Source: Pseudooceanicola batsensis HTCC2597
Lineage (GTDB): Bacteria > Pseudomonadota > Alphaproteobacteria > Rhodobacterales > Rhodobacteraceae
Assembly (NCBI RefSeq): GCF_000152725.1
Contig: NZ_CH724131.1
Coordinates: 89,009 to 153,008 of the forward strand
DNA length: 64,000 nt
Direction of reading: 5' to 3'
Shown piece by piece: positions 8,675 to 16,671 of this stretch (positions within the stretch are counted from its first letter, which is position 1; each line of letters opens with the position of its first letter). A program made the translations under genes and the position numbers. The notes beneath the pieces are model-generated. The model was not told the origin of the DNA. It made no database searches and worked only from the letters and a program-made list of their open reading frames with translations.

Positions 8675-9721
8675 TCAGGCCCCCTTGTAGCGGCGCGACA
8701 TCCGGCCGCCCAGCGACGTGAGCACCTCGTAACCGATGGTCTGCGCGTTTTCGGCGATCACGTCGACGGTCTGTTGCGGGCCCAGCAGGGTCAGGCCCTG
8801 CGGTTCCTCGGTCAGGTGCGTGATGTCGACGCCGATCAGGTCCATCGAGATCCGGCCGCGGACCGGACAGGGCGTGTCGCCGGCATAGAGCGAGGTCCGC
8901 GGACCCATGAGCCGGTGGATGCCGTCGGCGTAGCCCGCGGCGACCGTGGCGATCACGGTCCGGTCCGGGGCCGTCCAGGTGTTGCCGTAGCCGACCGTCT
9001 CGCCCGCCTCGAGCTCGCGGATCTGGATCACCGGCAGGTCGAGCCGCACGACCGGTTCCGCATCGGCGAAGGGCAGGCCGCCGAAAAGGCCCACCCCGGG
9101 GCGGGTCACGTCGAAATGATACTCCGGCCCCAGCAGGATGCCGCCGGTCGCCGCCAGCGACAGCGGCACGCCGCCCAGCCCCGAGGTCATGGCCTTGAAC
9201 TGCCGCAGCTGGCGGATGTTCATCGGATGGTCGGGTTCGTCGGCACAGGCGAGGTGCGACATGATCAAATTCGGCGACAGGTCCAGTGCCGTCTCGCGCA
9301 CCGCCATCCATTCCTCCGGCTCCATCCCGAGCCGGTTCATGCCGGTATCGAGCTGGATGCCCAGCGGATGGCCCGGCAGCGCCTCGACATGCCGCAGCAT
9401 CTGGTCGACGGAATTGAGCATCGGGATCAGGTTCAGATCGCCGATCATGTCCGTGTCGCCGCGCATGTGGCCCGAGAAGACGTTGATCTCGACATTGGGC
9501 CCGACCGCCTCGCGCACCGCCGCCCCTTCCTCGGCCACCGCGACGAAAAAGCGGCGCACCCCGGCCCGGGCCAGGGCGCGGGCGACCGGCTGCACGCCCA
9601 GCCCGTAGCCGTTGGCCTTGATGACGGCCCCCGTCTCGGTCTCGGGCGAGGATGCGGCGTCGAGCGCCCGCCAGTTGGCGACAAGCGCATCGAGGTCAAC
9701 GGTCATGCGTGCGGTACTCAT
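8675..9721 (-). CDS. alr: Alanine racemase
   Basis: A 348-residue fold-type III PLP enzyme making D-alanine for peptidoglycan. The PLP lysine is Lys35 in [11 protein letters not shown], and the opposing catalytic tyrosine is Tyr264 in AAGYADG. The phosphate-contacting and substrate-binding blocks ([25 protein letters not shown]) are in the expected order. The ATG at 9721 is preferred; the frame continues upstream for 36 codons of Arg/Pro-rich sequence. In an operon-like series with mlaE/mlaF. Confidence 0.95.
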   Translation of the reverse strand: MSTARMTVDLDALVANWRALDAASSPETETGAVIKANGYGLGVQPVARALARAGVRRFFVAVAEEGAAVREAVGPNVEINVFSGHMRGDTDMIGDLNLIPMLNSVDQMLRHVEALPGHPLGIQLDTGMNRLGMEPEEWMAVRETALDLSPNLIMSHLACADEPDHPMNIRQLRQFKAMTSGLGGVPLSLAATGGILLGPEYHFDVTRPGVGLFGGLPFADAEPVVRLDLPVIQIRELEAGETVGYGNTWTAPDRTVIATVAAGYADGIHRLMGPRTSLYAGDTPCPVRGRISMDLIGVDITHLTEEPQGLTLLGPQQTVDVIAENAQTIGYEVLTSLGGRMSRRYKGA

Positions 9722-10085
9722 GCCCGTCTTTTGACGGCAGGCCTGCAGGCGTGCAAGGGGAATTCCCGGCGCCGCGCGCCGCGGCGGTTCAGCGCGGCCC
9801 CGTCCCGCGCCGGCCGGACGCGGCTCCATGTCGCGGGCCCCTGTCCCCGAGAGATCGGGGGCGCGGCGGAGACCGCCGGCCCCATGGTCCCCGAGATACG
9901 CGGAGCGCCCGATCGGAGCCGCATTCCCACGTGGAACCGGGCCGGGTGCACGTCAGCGAAATCTCACCGTGTTCGACAGGTCGACGTCCCGATCCGGCAC
10001 GTCCCGGTGCGACCGGCGATCCGTCCGATCCGCATCCGGTGTCCCGGCGTTCTTCCGGCAACGGCCCTCCGCGGGGGACTGAGGC
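9722..10085. other. Intergenic region, dnaB-alr
   Basis: About 360 bp between the end of dnaB and the start of alr. The open frames crossing it are Arg/Pro-rich with no homology I can recognise. No terminator with a T-run, no tRNA-like fold and no repeat shared with the rest of the window was seen. An alr promoter is expected here. Confidence 0.45.
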
Positions 10086-11582
10086 TCAGTAGCCCGGCTC
10101 CTCGCCCTGCTGCCAGGGTTTGACCAGGTTGCCGAACTTGGTGAACCGGCCCTCGAAGCTCAGTTCCACCGTGCCGATGGGCCCATGCCGCTGCTTGCCG
10201 ATGATCACCTCGGCCTTGCCGTGCAGCTTTTCCATGCGCTCCTGCCAGACGGCCATCTCGTCGAGCTTGTCGTCCGAGGGCTTCTCGCGCTCTACATAGT
10301 ACTCTTCGCGGAACACGAACATCACGACGTCCGCATCCTGTTCGATCGAGCCGGATTCCCGCAGGTCCGACAGCTGCGGCCGCTTGTCCTCGCGGCTTTC
10401 CACCTGACGCGAGAGCTGCGAGAGCGCGATCACCGGGATGTCCAGCTCCTTCGCGATGGCCTTGAGCCCCATCGAGATCTCGGCGATCTCGTTCACCCGG
10501 TTCTCGGCCGTGCCGCGGACGAGCTGCAGGTAGTCGACGATCAGCACGTCGAGCCCATGGGTCCGCTTGAGCCGCCGCGCCCGCGCCGCCAGCTGCGCGA
10601 TCGGCAGGGCGGGGGTGTCGTCGATGAAGAGGGGGCACGCCTCGAGCGCCTTGGCGGCATCCACGAACCGGCGGAACTCGCCCTCGGTCATGTCGCCGCG
10701 CCGGATGTTCTCGGACGGGATTTCGGCCGCTTCCGACAGCACGCGCGCCGCCAGCTGCTCGGCGCTCATCTCGAGCGAGTAGAAGCCGACCACGCCGCCC
10801 TCGACCGCCCCCTCGGACCCGTCGGGCAGGGCGCCGCGGCGATAGGATTTGGCGATGTTGAAGGCGATGTTCGTCGCCAGCGAGGTCTTGCCCATCGACG
10901 GGCGGCCGGCGAGGATCAGAAGGTCGGACCGGTGCAGCCCGCCCAGCTTCTTGTCCATGTCGATCAGCCCGGTCGAGACCCCCGCCAGCCCGCCGTCGCG
11001 CTGATAGGCGGCGTTGGCCACGTTGACCGCATCGGTGACGGCGGAGAGGAAGGACTGGAAGCCCGTCTCGGCCGAACCCTGTTCGGACAGCTTGTAAAGC
11101 TTCTGCTCGGCCTTGACGATCTGTTCCTTGGGTTCGTTCTGCACGTCCATGCGCTGCGCTTCGGCGGCGATGTCCTGACCCAGCAGGATCAGTTCCCGGC
11201 GGATCGCGAGATCGTAGATCATCTGCGCATAGTCCCGCACCGCATAGGCGGCGATGGCGGACCCGGCCAGCCGGGCGAGGTAGGCGGGACCGCCCAGTTC
11301 CTTCAGGCCCTCGTCATTCTCGAGAAAGGCCTTGAGCGTGACCGGCGTCGCCAGCGCGTTCTTGGCGATGCGCGCGGCCGAGACCTCGAAGATGCGGCCG
11401 TGGACCGGTTCGTAGAAGTGCTCGGGCCCGATGAGCTGGGCGATGCGGTCGTAGACGTCGTTGTTGGTCAGAAGCGCGCCCAGCAGCTGCTGTTCGGCCT
11501 CGATCGAATGCGGAACCGTGTCGGCCTGTGCGATATCCGGCGTGGTCTGCCCGCTGGCGTTGAAGTACGAAAGATCGTTCAT
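10086..11582 (-). CDS. dnaB: Replicative DNA helicase DnaB
   Basis: A 498-residue hexameric 5'-3' helicase that unwinds DNA ahead of the replisome. The N-terminal DnaB domain (about 22-125) begins with the typical PHSIEAEQQLLGALL, a linker with coiled-coil character follows, and the RecA-type motor has Walker A GRPSMGKT at 226-233. The C-terminal LRESGSIEQDADVVMF and GKQRHGPIGTVEL blocks are classic DnaB. No intein is present. It lies upstream of alr, as in related genomes. A perfect DnaA box is located about 195 bp upstream of its start. Confidence 0.97.
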   Translation of the reverse strand: MNDLSYFNASGQTTPDIAQADTVPHSIEAEQQLLGALLTNNDVYDRIAQLIGPEHFYEPVHGRIFEVSAARIAKNALATPVTLKAFLENDEGLKELGGPAYLARLAGSAIAAYAVRDYAQMIYDLAIRRELILLGQDIAAEAQRMDVQNEPKEQIVKAEQKLYKLSEQGSAETGFQSFLSAVTDAVNVANAAYQRDGGLAGVSTGLIDMDKKLGGLHRSDLLILAGRPSMGKTSLATNIAFNIAKSYRRGALPDGSEGAVEGGVVGFYSLEMSAEQLAARVLSEAAEIPSENIRRGDMTEGEFRRFVDAAKALEACPLFIDDTPALPIAQLAARARRLKRTHGLDVLIVDYLQLVRGTAENRVNEIAEISMGLKAIAKELDIPVIALSQLSRQVESREDKRPQLSDLRESGSIEQDADVVMFVFREEYYVEREKPSDDKLDEMAVWQERMEKLHGKAEVIIGKQRHGPIGTVELSFEGRFTKFGNLVKPWQQGEEPGY

Positions 11583-11998
11583 TTGGTGCCCAAACCCGTG
11601 TCCTGCAACCGGACGGCCGGATGCGTCCGTCGACGCACCCGCACCCCCGATTTCATGCCTGTATCCAGCGCCCGGCGGTTCGTCCGGTCAGTCCCCAAGA
11701 TCGCTGCCGATGCGTTAATCCGCCGGTAAGGATTTCAGATAGCGGAGCCGGCGCGGAGCAGGCAATCTGGATATCCTGTGGATAACGAAGTATGTTTCTT
11801 GGCTACCATATCTGGTGGCGCTTGTCTTGGGCAATCAGCTATCTGGTGCGGTGCTGTGCAAATCGGTCACGCTCGGGACCTGCTGAAAAAATACCGCCTT
11901 GCGACCGAATCTACAGCTTTCGGATAGGATCACGGGGCCGGACCCCCGGACCGGACCGGGCCGGGGCCGGTCCCCGGGCGCGGCACCGGTTCGAATCG
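11583..11998. other. Intergenic region upstream of dnaB
   Basis: About 416 bp between the start of dnaB and the end of pyrE. The central part (about 11755-11930) is clearly less GC-rich than the surroundings and carries a DnaA box, so it is the probable dnaB control region. The portion next to pyrE (about 11936-11986) is a run of overlapping GC-rich inverted repeats, which may end pyrE transcription, although there is no T-run. No coding sequence is supported. Confidence 0.5.
11777..11785 (-). promoter_or_regulatory. DnaA box upstream of dnaB
   Basis: The sequence TGTGGATAA on the plus strand is the exact complement of the consensus DnaA box TTATCCACA. It sits inside a locally AT-richer stretch about 195 bp upstream of dnaB. 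A DnaA-responsive dnaB promoter is plausible; a single box is not enough to call an origin. A 9-mer can also occur by chance in 64 kb, although less often in GC-rich DNA. Confidence 0.55.
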
Positions 11999-12679
11999 TC
12001 AGCCCTTCATCCGGGCGTCCTGCCACGCCCGCGGCGTGCGCAGGAAGGATTCGACCTCGTCCAGCGTCGAGGGATCGAACACCTCGCGGCGGCGGGCGGC
12101 CTCGAGAACGTCCCACCAGGTGCAGAGGTGATGCAGGGTGATGCCGTGGTCGCCGAGCGTCTTCCCGGTTTCCGGAAAGATGCCGTAGTAGAAGATCACC
12201 GCCGTATGCGCGCAGCTCGCCCCGGTCTCGCGGATCGCATCGACGAAGGAGATCTTCGAGCCGCCGTCCGTCGTCAGGTCCTCGACCAGCAGCACGCGCT
12301 GCCCCTCGGACATGGTTCCCTCGATCCGGGCATTGCGACCGTAGCCCTTGGGCTTCTTGCGGACATAGGTCATCGGCAGGGCCATGCGTTCCGCCACGAG
12401 GGCGGCGAAGGGGATGCCGGCCGTTTCGCCGCCCGCGACGTTGTCGAACGCCTCGAGCCCGGCGTTGCGCATCACCGTGAGCGTCAGGAAATCCATCAGC
12501 GTCGAGCGGATCCGCGGAAAGGAGATGAGCTTGCGACAGTCGATATAGGTCGGCGACGGCAGGCCCGAAGCCAGGGTGAACGGATCGGAGGAGTTGAAAT
12601 GCACCGCCTCGATATCCAGCAGCATGCCTGCGGTGAGGCGGGCGATCTCGTCCTGTGCGGGGTAGGAACTGGGGATCAT
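11999..12679 (-). CDS. pyrE: Orotate phosphoribosyltransferase
   Basis: A 226-residue pyrimidine biosynthesis enzyme converting orotate plus PRPP to OMP. The PRPP-binding motif is [14 protein letters not shown], and the flexible-loop lysines are in [10 protein letters not shown]. The start at 12679 follows AAAGG seven bases upstream; the frame extends upstream into pyrC antisense-like sequence and that extension is not credible. pyrC is 67 bp upstream on the same strand, giving a pyrC-pyrE unit. Confidence 0.95.
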   Translation of the reverse strand: MIPSSYPAQDEIARLTAGMLLDIEAVHFNSSDPFTLASGLPSPTYIDCRKLISFPRIRSTLMDFLTLTVMRNAGLEAFDNVAGGETAGIPFAALVAERMALPMTYVRKKPKGYGRNARIEGTMSEGQRVLLVEDLTTDGGSKISFVDAIRETGASCAHTAVIFYYGIFPETGKTLGDHGITLHHLCTWWDVLEAARRREVFDPSTLDEVESFLRTPRAWQDARMKG

Positions 12680-12746
12680 GATCGGACCTTTCTGCCGGTT
12701 GAGACGCCGGATGCTACCGGCGGGGATATCTGGGTCGGGCCGAGGA

Positions 12747-13784
12747 TCAGGCCGACCAGTGAACGGGAACGCCCGGGTCGAAGACGGTGACGGGACCGGC
12801 GCCGCCCTCGATCTTCTCGGGGAAGACCGTGGGCCTGTCACCCCGGGTCAGCGTGATCGTATCCTCGTTCGGCGGCAGGCCGTAGAAGGCGGGACCGTGC
12901 AGCGAGGCGAAGCCCTCGAGCCGGTCGAGGGCCGCTTCGGCCTCGAAGATGTGCGCCAGCAGCGGCATTGTGTTGGTCGCCGTGAAGCAGCCGGCGCAGC
13001 CGCAGGCATGTTCCTTGAGGTGATCGGGATGCGGCGCGCTGTCGGTCCCGAGAAAGAACCGCGCGTCGCCCGATGTGGCCGCGACCACGAGAGCCCGGCG
13101 GTGTTCCTCGCGCTTGGCGACGGGCAGACAATAGTAATGCGGCCTGATCCCGCCGACCAGGATGTGATTGCGGTTGATGAACAGGTGGTGCGTCGTGATC
13201 GTCGCTCCGAGGTCGGTGTCGTTCGAGCGCACGTAATCGGCCGCCTGCGAGGTGGTGATATGCTCCATCACGACGCGCAGCCCGGGCGTGGCGCGTCGGA
13301 TCGGGTCGAGCACCGTATCGATGAACACAGCCTCGCGGTCGAAGATGTCGACCTCGGGCGCGGTGACCTCGCCATGCATGCAGAGCGGCATGCCGATCTC
13401 GGCCATTTTTTCGAGCACCGGGCGCACCTTGTCGAAGTCCCGCACCCCCGAGGCCGAATTGGTCGTGGCGCCCGCCGGGTAGAGTTTCACGGCCCGGGCG
13501 ATCCCGTCGCGATAAGCGGCGGCCACGTCCTCGGGGTCGGTGTCCTCGGTCAGGTAGAGCGTCATCAGCGGCTCGAACTGCATTCCCTCGGGCAGGGCGG
13601 CGAGGATGCGGTCGCGGTAGGCCGCGGCCTGCGCCCCCGTCACGACCGGCGGTACGAGGTTCGGCATGATGATGGCGCGGCCGAAGGTCCGGGCGGTTTC
13701 TGGCAGGACGGCTTCCATCATCGCGCCATCGCGCAGATGCAGGTGCCAGTCGTCGGGGCGGCGGATCGTGATCGAGCGGGTCAT
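12747..13784 (-). CDS. pyrC: Dihydroorotase
   Basis: A 345-residue class II (E. coli-type) dihydroorotase, the third step of UMP synthesis. Binuclear zinc ligands are visible: His14 and His16 in DWHLHLRD, the carboxylated Lys100 (AVKLYPAG), His137 and His175, with catalytic Asp248 in FLGTDSAPH. Length fits the family. It sits upstream of pyrE, forming a pyrimidine pair. Confidence 0.96.
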   Translation of the reverse strand: MTRSITIRRPDDWHLHLRDGAMMEAVLPETARTFGRAIIMPNLVPPVVTGAQAAAYRDRILAALPEGMQFEPLMTLYLTEDTDPEDVAAAYRDGIARAVKLYPAGATTNSASGVRDFDKVRPVLEKMAEIGMPLCMHGEVTAPEVDIFDREAVFIDTVLDPIRRATPGLRVVMEHITTSQAADYVRSNDTDLGATITTHHLFINRNHILVGGIRPHYYCLPVAKREEHRRALVVAATSGDARFFLGTDSAPHPDHLKEHACGCAGCFTATNTMPLLAHIFEAEAALDRLEGFASLHGPAFYGLPPNEDTITLTRGDRPTVFPEKIEGGAGPVTVFDPGVPVHWSA

Positions 13785-13830
13785 GTCACGCGATTACACA
13801 AGCGCGCGACAAAGGGAAAGCCCGGGCCGC

Positions 13831-14754
13831 CTATTCCGCCGCCGCCTGCTGGAGCTGCCGGAGCCGCCGCGCGAAACGCGGTGCGGAGAAGCGTTCGGTC
13901 ACGTGGCGGCAGAGCCGCACGGCCAACCCCGAGCGTTCCTTCGCCTCCAGCCGTGTCAGCAGGCGGCGCAGGTAGGGCAGGTGGTTGCGCCGCGCGCGGT
14001 AGAGCCCGGCAAAGTAGCGCGCGGTCAGCCGGTCCTCGGCGGCCGCCTGGATCAGCGGAAAGAGCCGCTTCATGAACAGCAGGTGGCTTTGCAGCGCCTC
14101 GCCCATGTAGGGCATGCGGAACTTGGTGACATTCGGCCGGGTGAAGAGCGCGGCATGCATCGCGTCGAGCGGCTCGGCCGGGTCGTAGATGACATAGGCG
14201 CGTTCCGCGGCGTCGATCATGTCGGGGGCAAAGCCGTATCTGTCGCGGAAATCGGTGCGGCGCATGTGCGTGAAGCGGTCGTCCCATTCGGTGACCCGGG
14301 GATCCAGCGTCGCCTGCGGCTGGACGGCGACGACGCGACTGCCCGGTGCGGTCACGGAATAGGCCGCGGCCGCGTAGCCGCAGGGGCCCGCGCCGTAGAA
14401 GACCACCGTCTCGAATTCGTCGAAGAAGCCCTCGTCCACCAGCTGGTCGAAATAGGCATAGACCTCTTTCGCGCGGAACCAGGTGTCGCCGTCGCAGGCC
14501 AGCAGCAGGCTGGACCAGCCCAGTTTCTGCGACAGCTGCCAGCCGATGGGCCGGGCAGAATCGGTCAGTCCGCGCATCCCCTGCACCGTCTCGAAGCTGA
14601 CCAGCAGCACCGGACCCGACTTGACGAAGGCGGCGAAATGCCGGCGTCCGAGCCTGTCTGAGGCCCCGCGGCTGTCCGCCTGTTCCATGATCCGTCGCGT
14701 CCACTCGGGCTTGTCGAGACCCGCAAGGTCGCCGTGGGGAAAATTCCCGTCCAT
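13831..14754 (-). CDS. Alpha/beta-hydrolase-like protein of glycan cluster, nucleophile lost
   Basis: A 307-residue protein with no confident family. Its centre (about 115-150) looks like the beta-strand/nucleophile-elbow/helix unit of the alpha/beta-hydrolases found in polysaccharide loci: VVFYGAGPCGYAAAAYS followed by a strand ending in VQPQATLDP. In such relatives the elbow reads YGSSMGGY; here the serine position is Gly123, so hydrolase activity is doubtful. The C-terminus (about 225-307) is helical and Arg/Leu-rich. AGAGGA precedes the ATG by five bases. It is the last gene of the glycosyltransferase/sulfotransferase operon, 94 bp after its neighbour. Homologues may carry old, misleading sulfotransferase or PAPS-reductase labels. 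Confidence 0.7.
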   Translation of the reverse strand: MDGNFPHGDLAGLDKPEWTRRIMEQADSRGASDRLGRRHFAAFVKSGPVLLVSFETVQGMRGLTDSARPIGWQLSQKLGWSSLLLACDGDTWFRAKEVYAYFDQLVDEGFFDEFETVVFYGAGPCGYAAAAYSVTAPGSRVVAVQPQATLDPRVTEWDDRFTHMRRTDFRDRYGFAPDMIDAAERAYVIYDPAEPLDAMHAALFTRPNVTKFRMPYMGEALQSHLLFMKRLFPLIQAAAEDRLTARYFAGLYRARRNHLPYLRRLLTRLEAKERSGLAVRLCRHVTERFSAPRFARRLRQLQQAAAE

Positions 14755-14848
14755 ACTTATCCTCTGTGCCGTCTACCCGGCTGCAATCTGTCTCGGGATT
14801 CGGGCAGGGCCATGGGCTGCGACGCTTGAAATAAGGGCGTCGGCGGAC

Positions 14849-15910
14849 CTATGCCGAACCCTCGGCACCCTCCTGCCGAGCGAGATTGGCGTAGCGTACC
14901 AGAAACCGCGCCTCGTTCAATGGCACCGCCCGCGTCGGCGGAGTCATGAGCAGGCGCCCGAAGAGCGCGCGATAGGGTTCCTGTTTCATCAGCGTCTCGA
15001 ACCGGTCGCGCCGCCAGGCGACGGACGCGGCGTGCAGGTCGGCCAGCACCGGATCGGCCCGGAGACGGTCGAGTTCCTCCGTCATCGCCGGCGCCATCCC
15101 GAGGATCGAGCGGTCCTCCTCCTGCGTGAAGTTCCGCTCGACCCAGTAATCCACGCCGAGCATGTGGTCGGAATGCACGGCGCGGCCCCTTGCCGCCTTG
15201 AGCACATAGCTCTCCATCGCGCCGAGCGGATAGTGGTTCAGCTGGACCAGCCCGTAGTTCGGCCGGCCGTAAGTGCTGAAGATGCGGGTCGTGCGGAACT
15301 TGTCGTCGAGCGCGCGCCCCTCGCCGTCGAACCAGCGCGCGCCCGGCAGGCGGTCCGGATCCGGCGCCCGCGGCCGGTGCACCCCGAGTTTCCGGTAGGT
15401 GCCGTCATTGCGGTAGAGCGTCTTGAACATCGCCGCGCGCCACGGCCAGTACATCACCGCCGGGGCGGCTTTGGTGAAGGTCTGCGTGACCGGTTCGTCG
15501 CGGTAGCTTGCCTGGCCGCCGCAGCCGAAGAGACGCCAGGTCAGCGTGATGGCCGTCGCCTCGGGCAGGGCGGCAAAGAGGGCGCTCAGGGTCTGGTCGC
15601 CGACATGAATGTTGACGAACTCGTCCACGTCCAGCGTCAGCAGCCAATCCGCCTCCTGCACGATCTCCATCCGGTCCGCGGCCTTGTAGGCGGTGAACTG
15701 GATGCCGCCCTGGTCATAGGGCCCGTCGTTCCGCACATGGGTGACAAGCCCCATCTCGTCCAGACGGTCGAGCATCCTGTCCGTGCCGTCCTGGCAGTCG
15801 TTCGAGAAGACCAGGAAGTCGGTGAAGCCGCAGGCGCGGTGATGGGCCAGCCATTCCAGCAGGAATGCGGCCTCGTTCCGGACGGTCAGGATCGCGAGGC
15901 AGCGCATCAT
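14849..15910 (-). CDS. Family 2-like glycosyltransferase (PF13704 type)
   Basis: A 353-residue cytoplasmic GT-A-type glycosyltransferase of the Glyco_tranf_2_4 kind. The N-terminal strand-helix is AILTVRNEAAFLLEWLAHHR, followed by VFSNDCQDGTD and the metal-binding DVD at 94-96 in LTLDVDEFVN. The later block YGLVQLNHYPLGAMESY is shared with the two other transferases of the cluster, suggesting paralogues. Its ATG overlaps the stop of the upstream FkbM methyltransferase gene by 4 bp (ATGA), which decides the start. Donor and acceptor sugars are unknown. Confidence 0.88.
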   Translation of the reverse strand: MMRCLAILTVRNEAAFLLEWLAHHRACGFTDFLVFSNDCQDGTDRMLDRLDEMGLVTHVRNDGPYDQGGIQFTAYKAADRMEIVQEADWLLTLDVDEFVNIHVGDQTLSALFAALPEATAITLTWRLFGCGGQASYRDEPVTQTFTKAAPAVMYWPWRAAMFKTLYRNDGTYRKLGVHRPRAPDPDRLPGARWFDGEGRALDDKFRTTRIFSTYGRPNYGLVQLNHYPLGAMESYVLKAARGRAVHSDHMLGVDYWVERNFTQEEDRSILGMAPAMTEELDRLRADPVLADLHAASVAWRRDRFETLMKQEPYRALFGRLLMTPPTRAVPLNEARFLVRYANLARQEGAEGSA

Positions 15911-16671
15911 TCGGGCCGCGAGAAGGTGACGACCTTGGCCATCGACCGCCGGGGGTTGTAGACCAGCCCGCCCGCATGCATCGTATCGAACACGGTCTTC
16001 ACCCCGTTGAGGCCGATGTGCTGCGGGTGCAGTTCCACGATGGCCACGCGGACCTGGCTCAGGTCGAACTGGGGCAGAAGATAGACCTCGGCCCCTTCGA
16101 TGTCGCAGATCAGCACGTCGGGCGCGAGCGTGGCGATGGTCTGGCGCGCGGGAAGAACCGGGACATCCGCGATGTCGACCACGCCCTGCATCGGTTCTCG
16201 GTCGGTCGAGGAGGCGACGAAATTCCGCCTGACATAGAATTTTCGCGACCCCCGTTCCTCGTCCAGAAGGGCGTGGTGCACCGTGATGTTGTCGAGTGCG
16301 TTTTCGGAATGCACGCGACGGATGCAGGGGATCAGCGCCGGGTTGGCCTCGAACGCATGCACCTGGCTGGGCGCGCAGTTCTTCGCGACGATGGCCGACA
16401 TGTACCCGATGCCGGCCCCCAGTTCGACGACCCGGTCCCCCGCCCGTACCACCTTGAGCGCCGCCTTGGTTTCGCGTTCCTCATACTCGTCGTGGGCCAG
16501 CAGGTTGCGGACACGGGGAAAGAGCGGCGGCATGTCCGTCGGAAACCGCACCCCGTGCGAGGTGACATGAGAGGGGCGCCCCATCTCGGCCAGCTCCGCC
16601 CGCTTGAGCGGGTCGCTCGAGCCCGGAAACTGCTCGGAGTGGTCGGGAAACTCTTCCGTCGTCGTCATCAA
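15907..16671 (-). CDS. FkbM family methyltransferase
   Basis: A 254-residue S-adenosylmethionine-dependent methyltransferase of the FkbM family, which often O-methylates sugars or polyketides. SAM motif I is VVELGAGIGYMSAI (about 81-94), motif II contains VHAFEANP, and DVLICDIEGAEV matches the conserved FkbM D.EG block. The gene overlaps both neighbours by 4 bp (ATGA junctions at 16668-16671 and 15907-15910), so it is translationally coupled inside the glycan operon. The natural inference is methylation of the glycan that the neighbouring transferases build. Confidence 0.9.
   Translation of the reverse strand: MMTTTEEFPDHSEQFPGSSDPLKRAELAEMGRPSHVTSHGVRFPTDMPPLFPRVRNLLAHDEYEERETKAALKVVRAGDRVVELGAGIGYMSAIVAKNCAPSQVHAFEANPALIPCIRRVHSENALDNITVHHALLDEERGSRKFYVRRNFVASSTDREPMQGVVDIADVPVLPARQTIATLAPDVLICDIEGAEVYLLPQFDLSQVRVAIVELHPQHIGLNGVKTVFDTMHAGGLVYNPRRSMAKVVTFSRPE

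Noticed and set aside
11988-11997. GGTTCGAATC, which looks like a tRNA T-loop
   Set aside because: The flanking bases do not form the five-base-pair T stem, and no acceptor, D or anticodon arms can be drawn around it.
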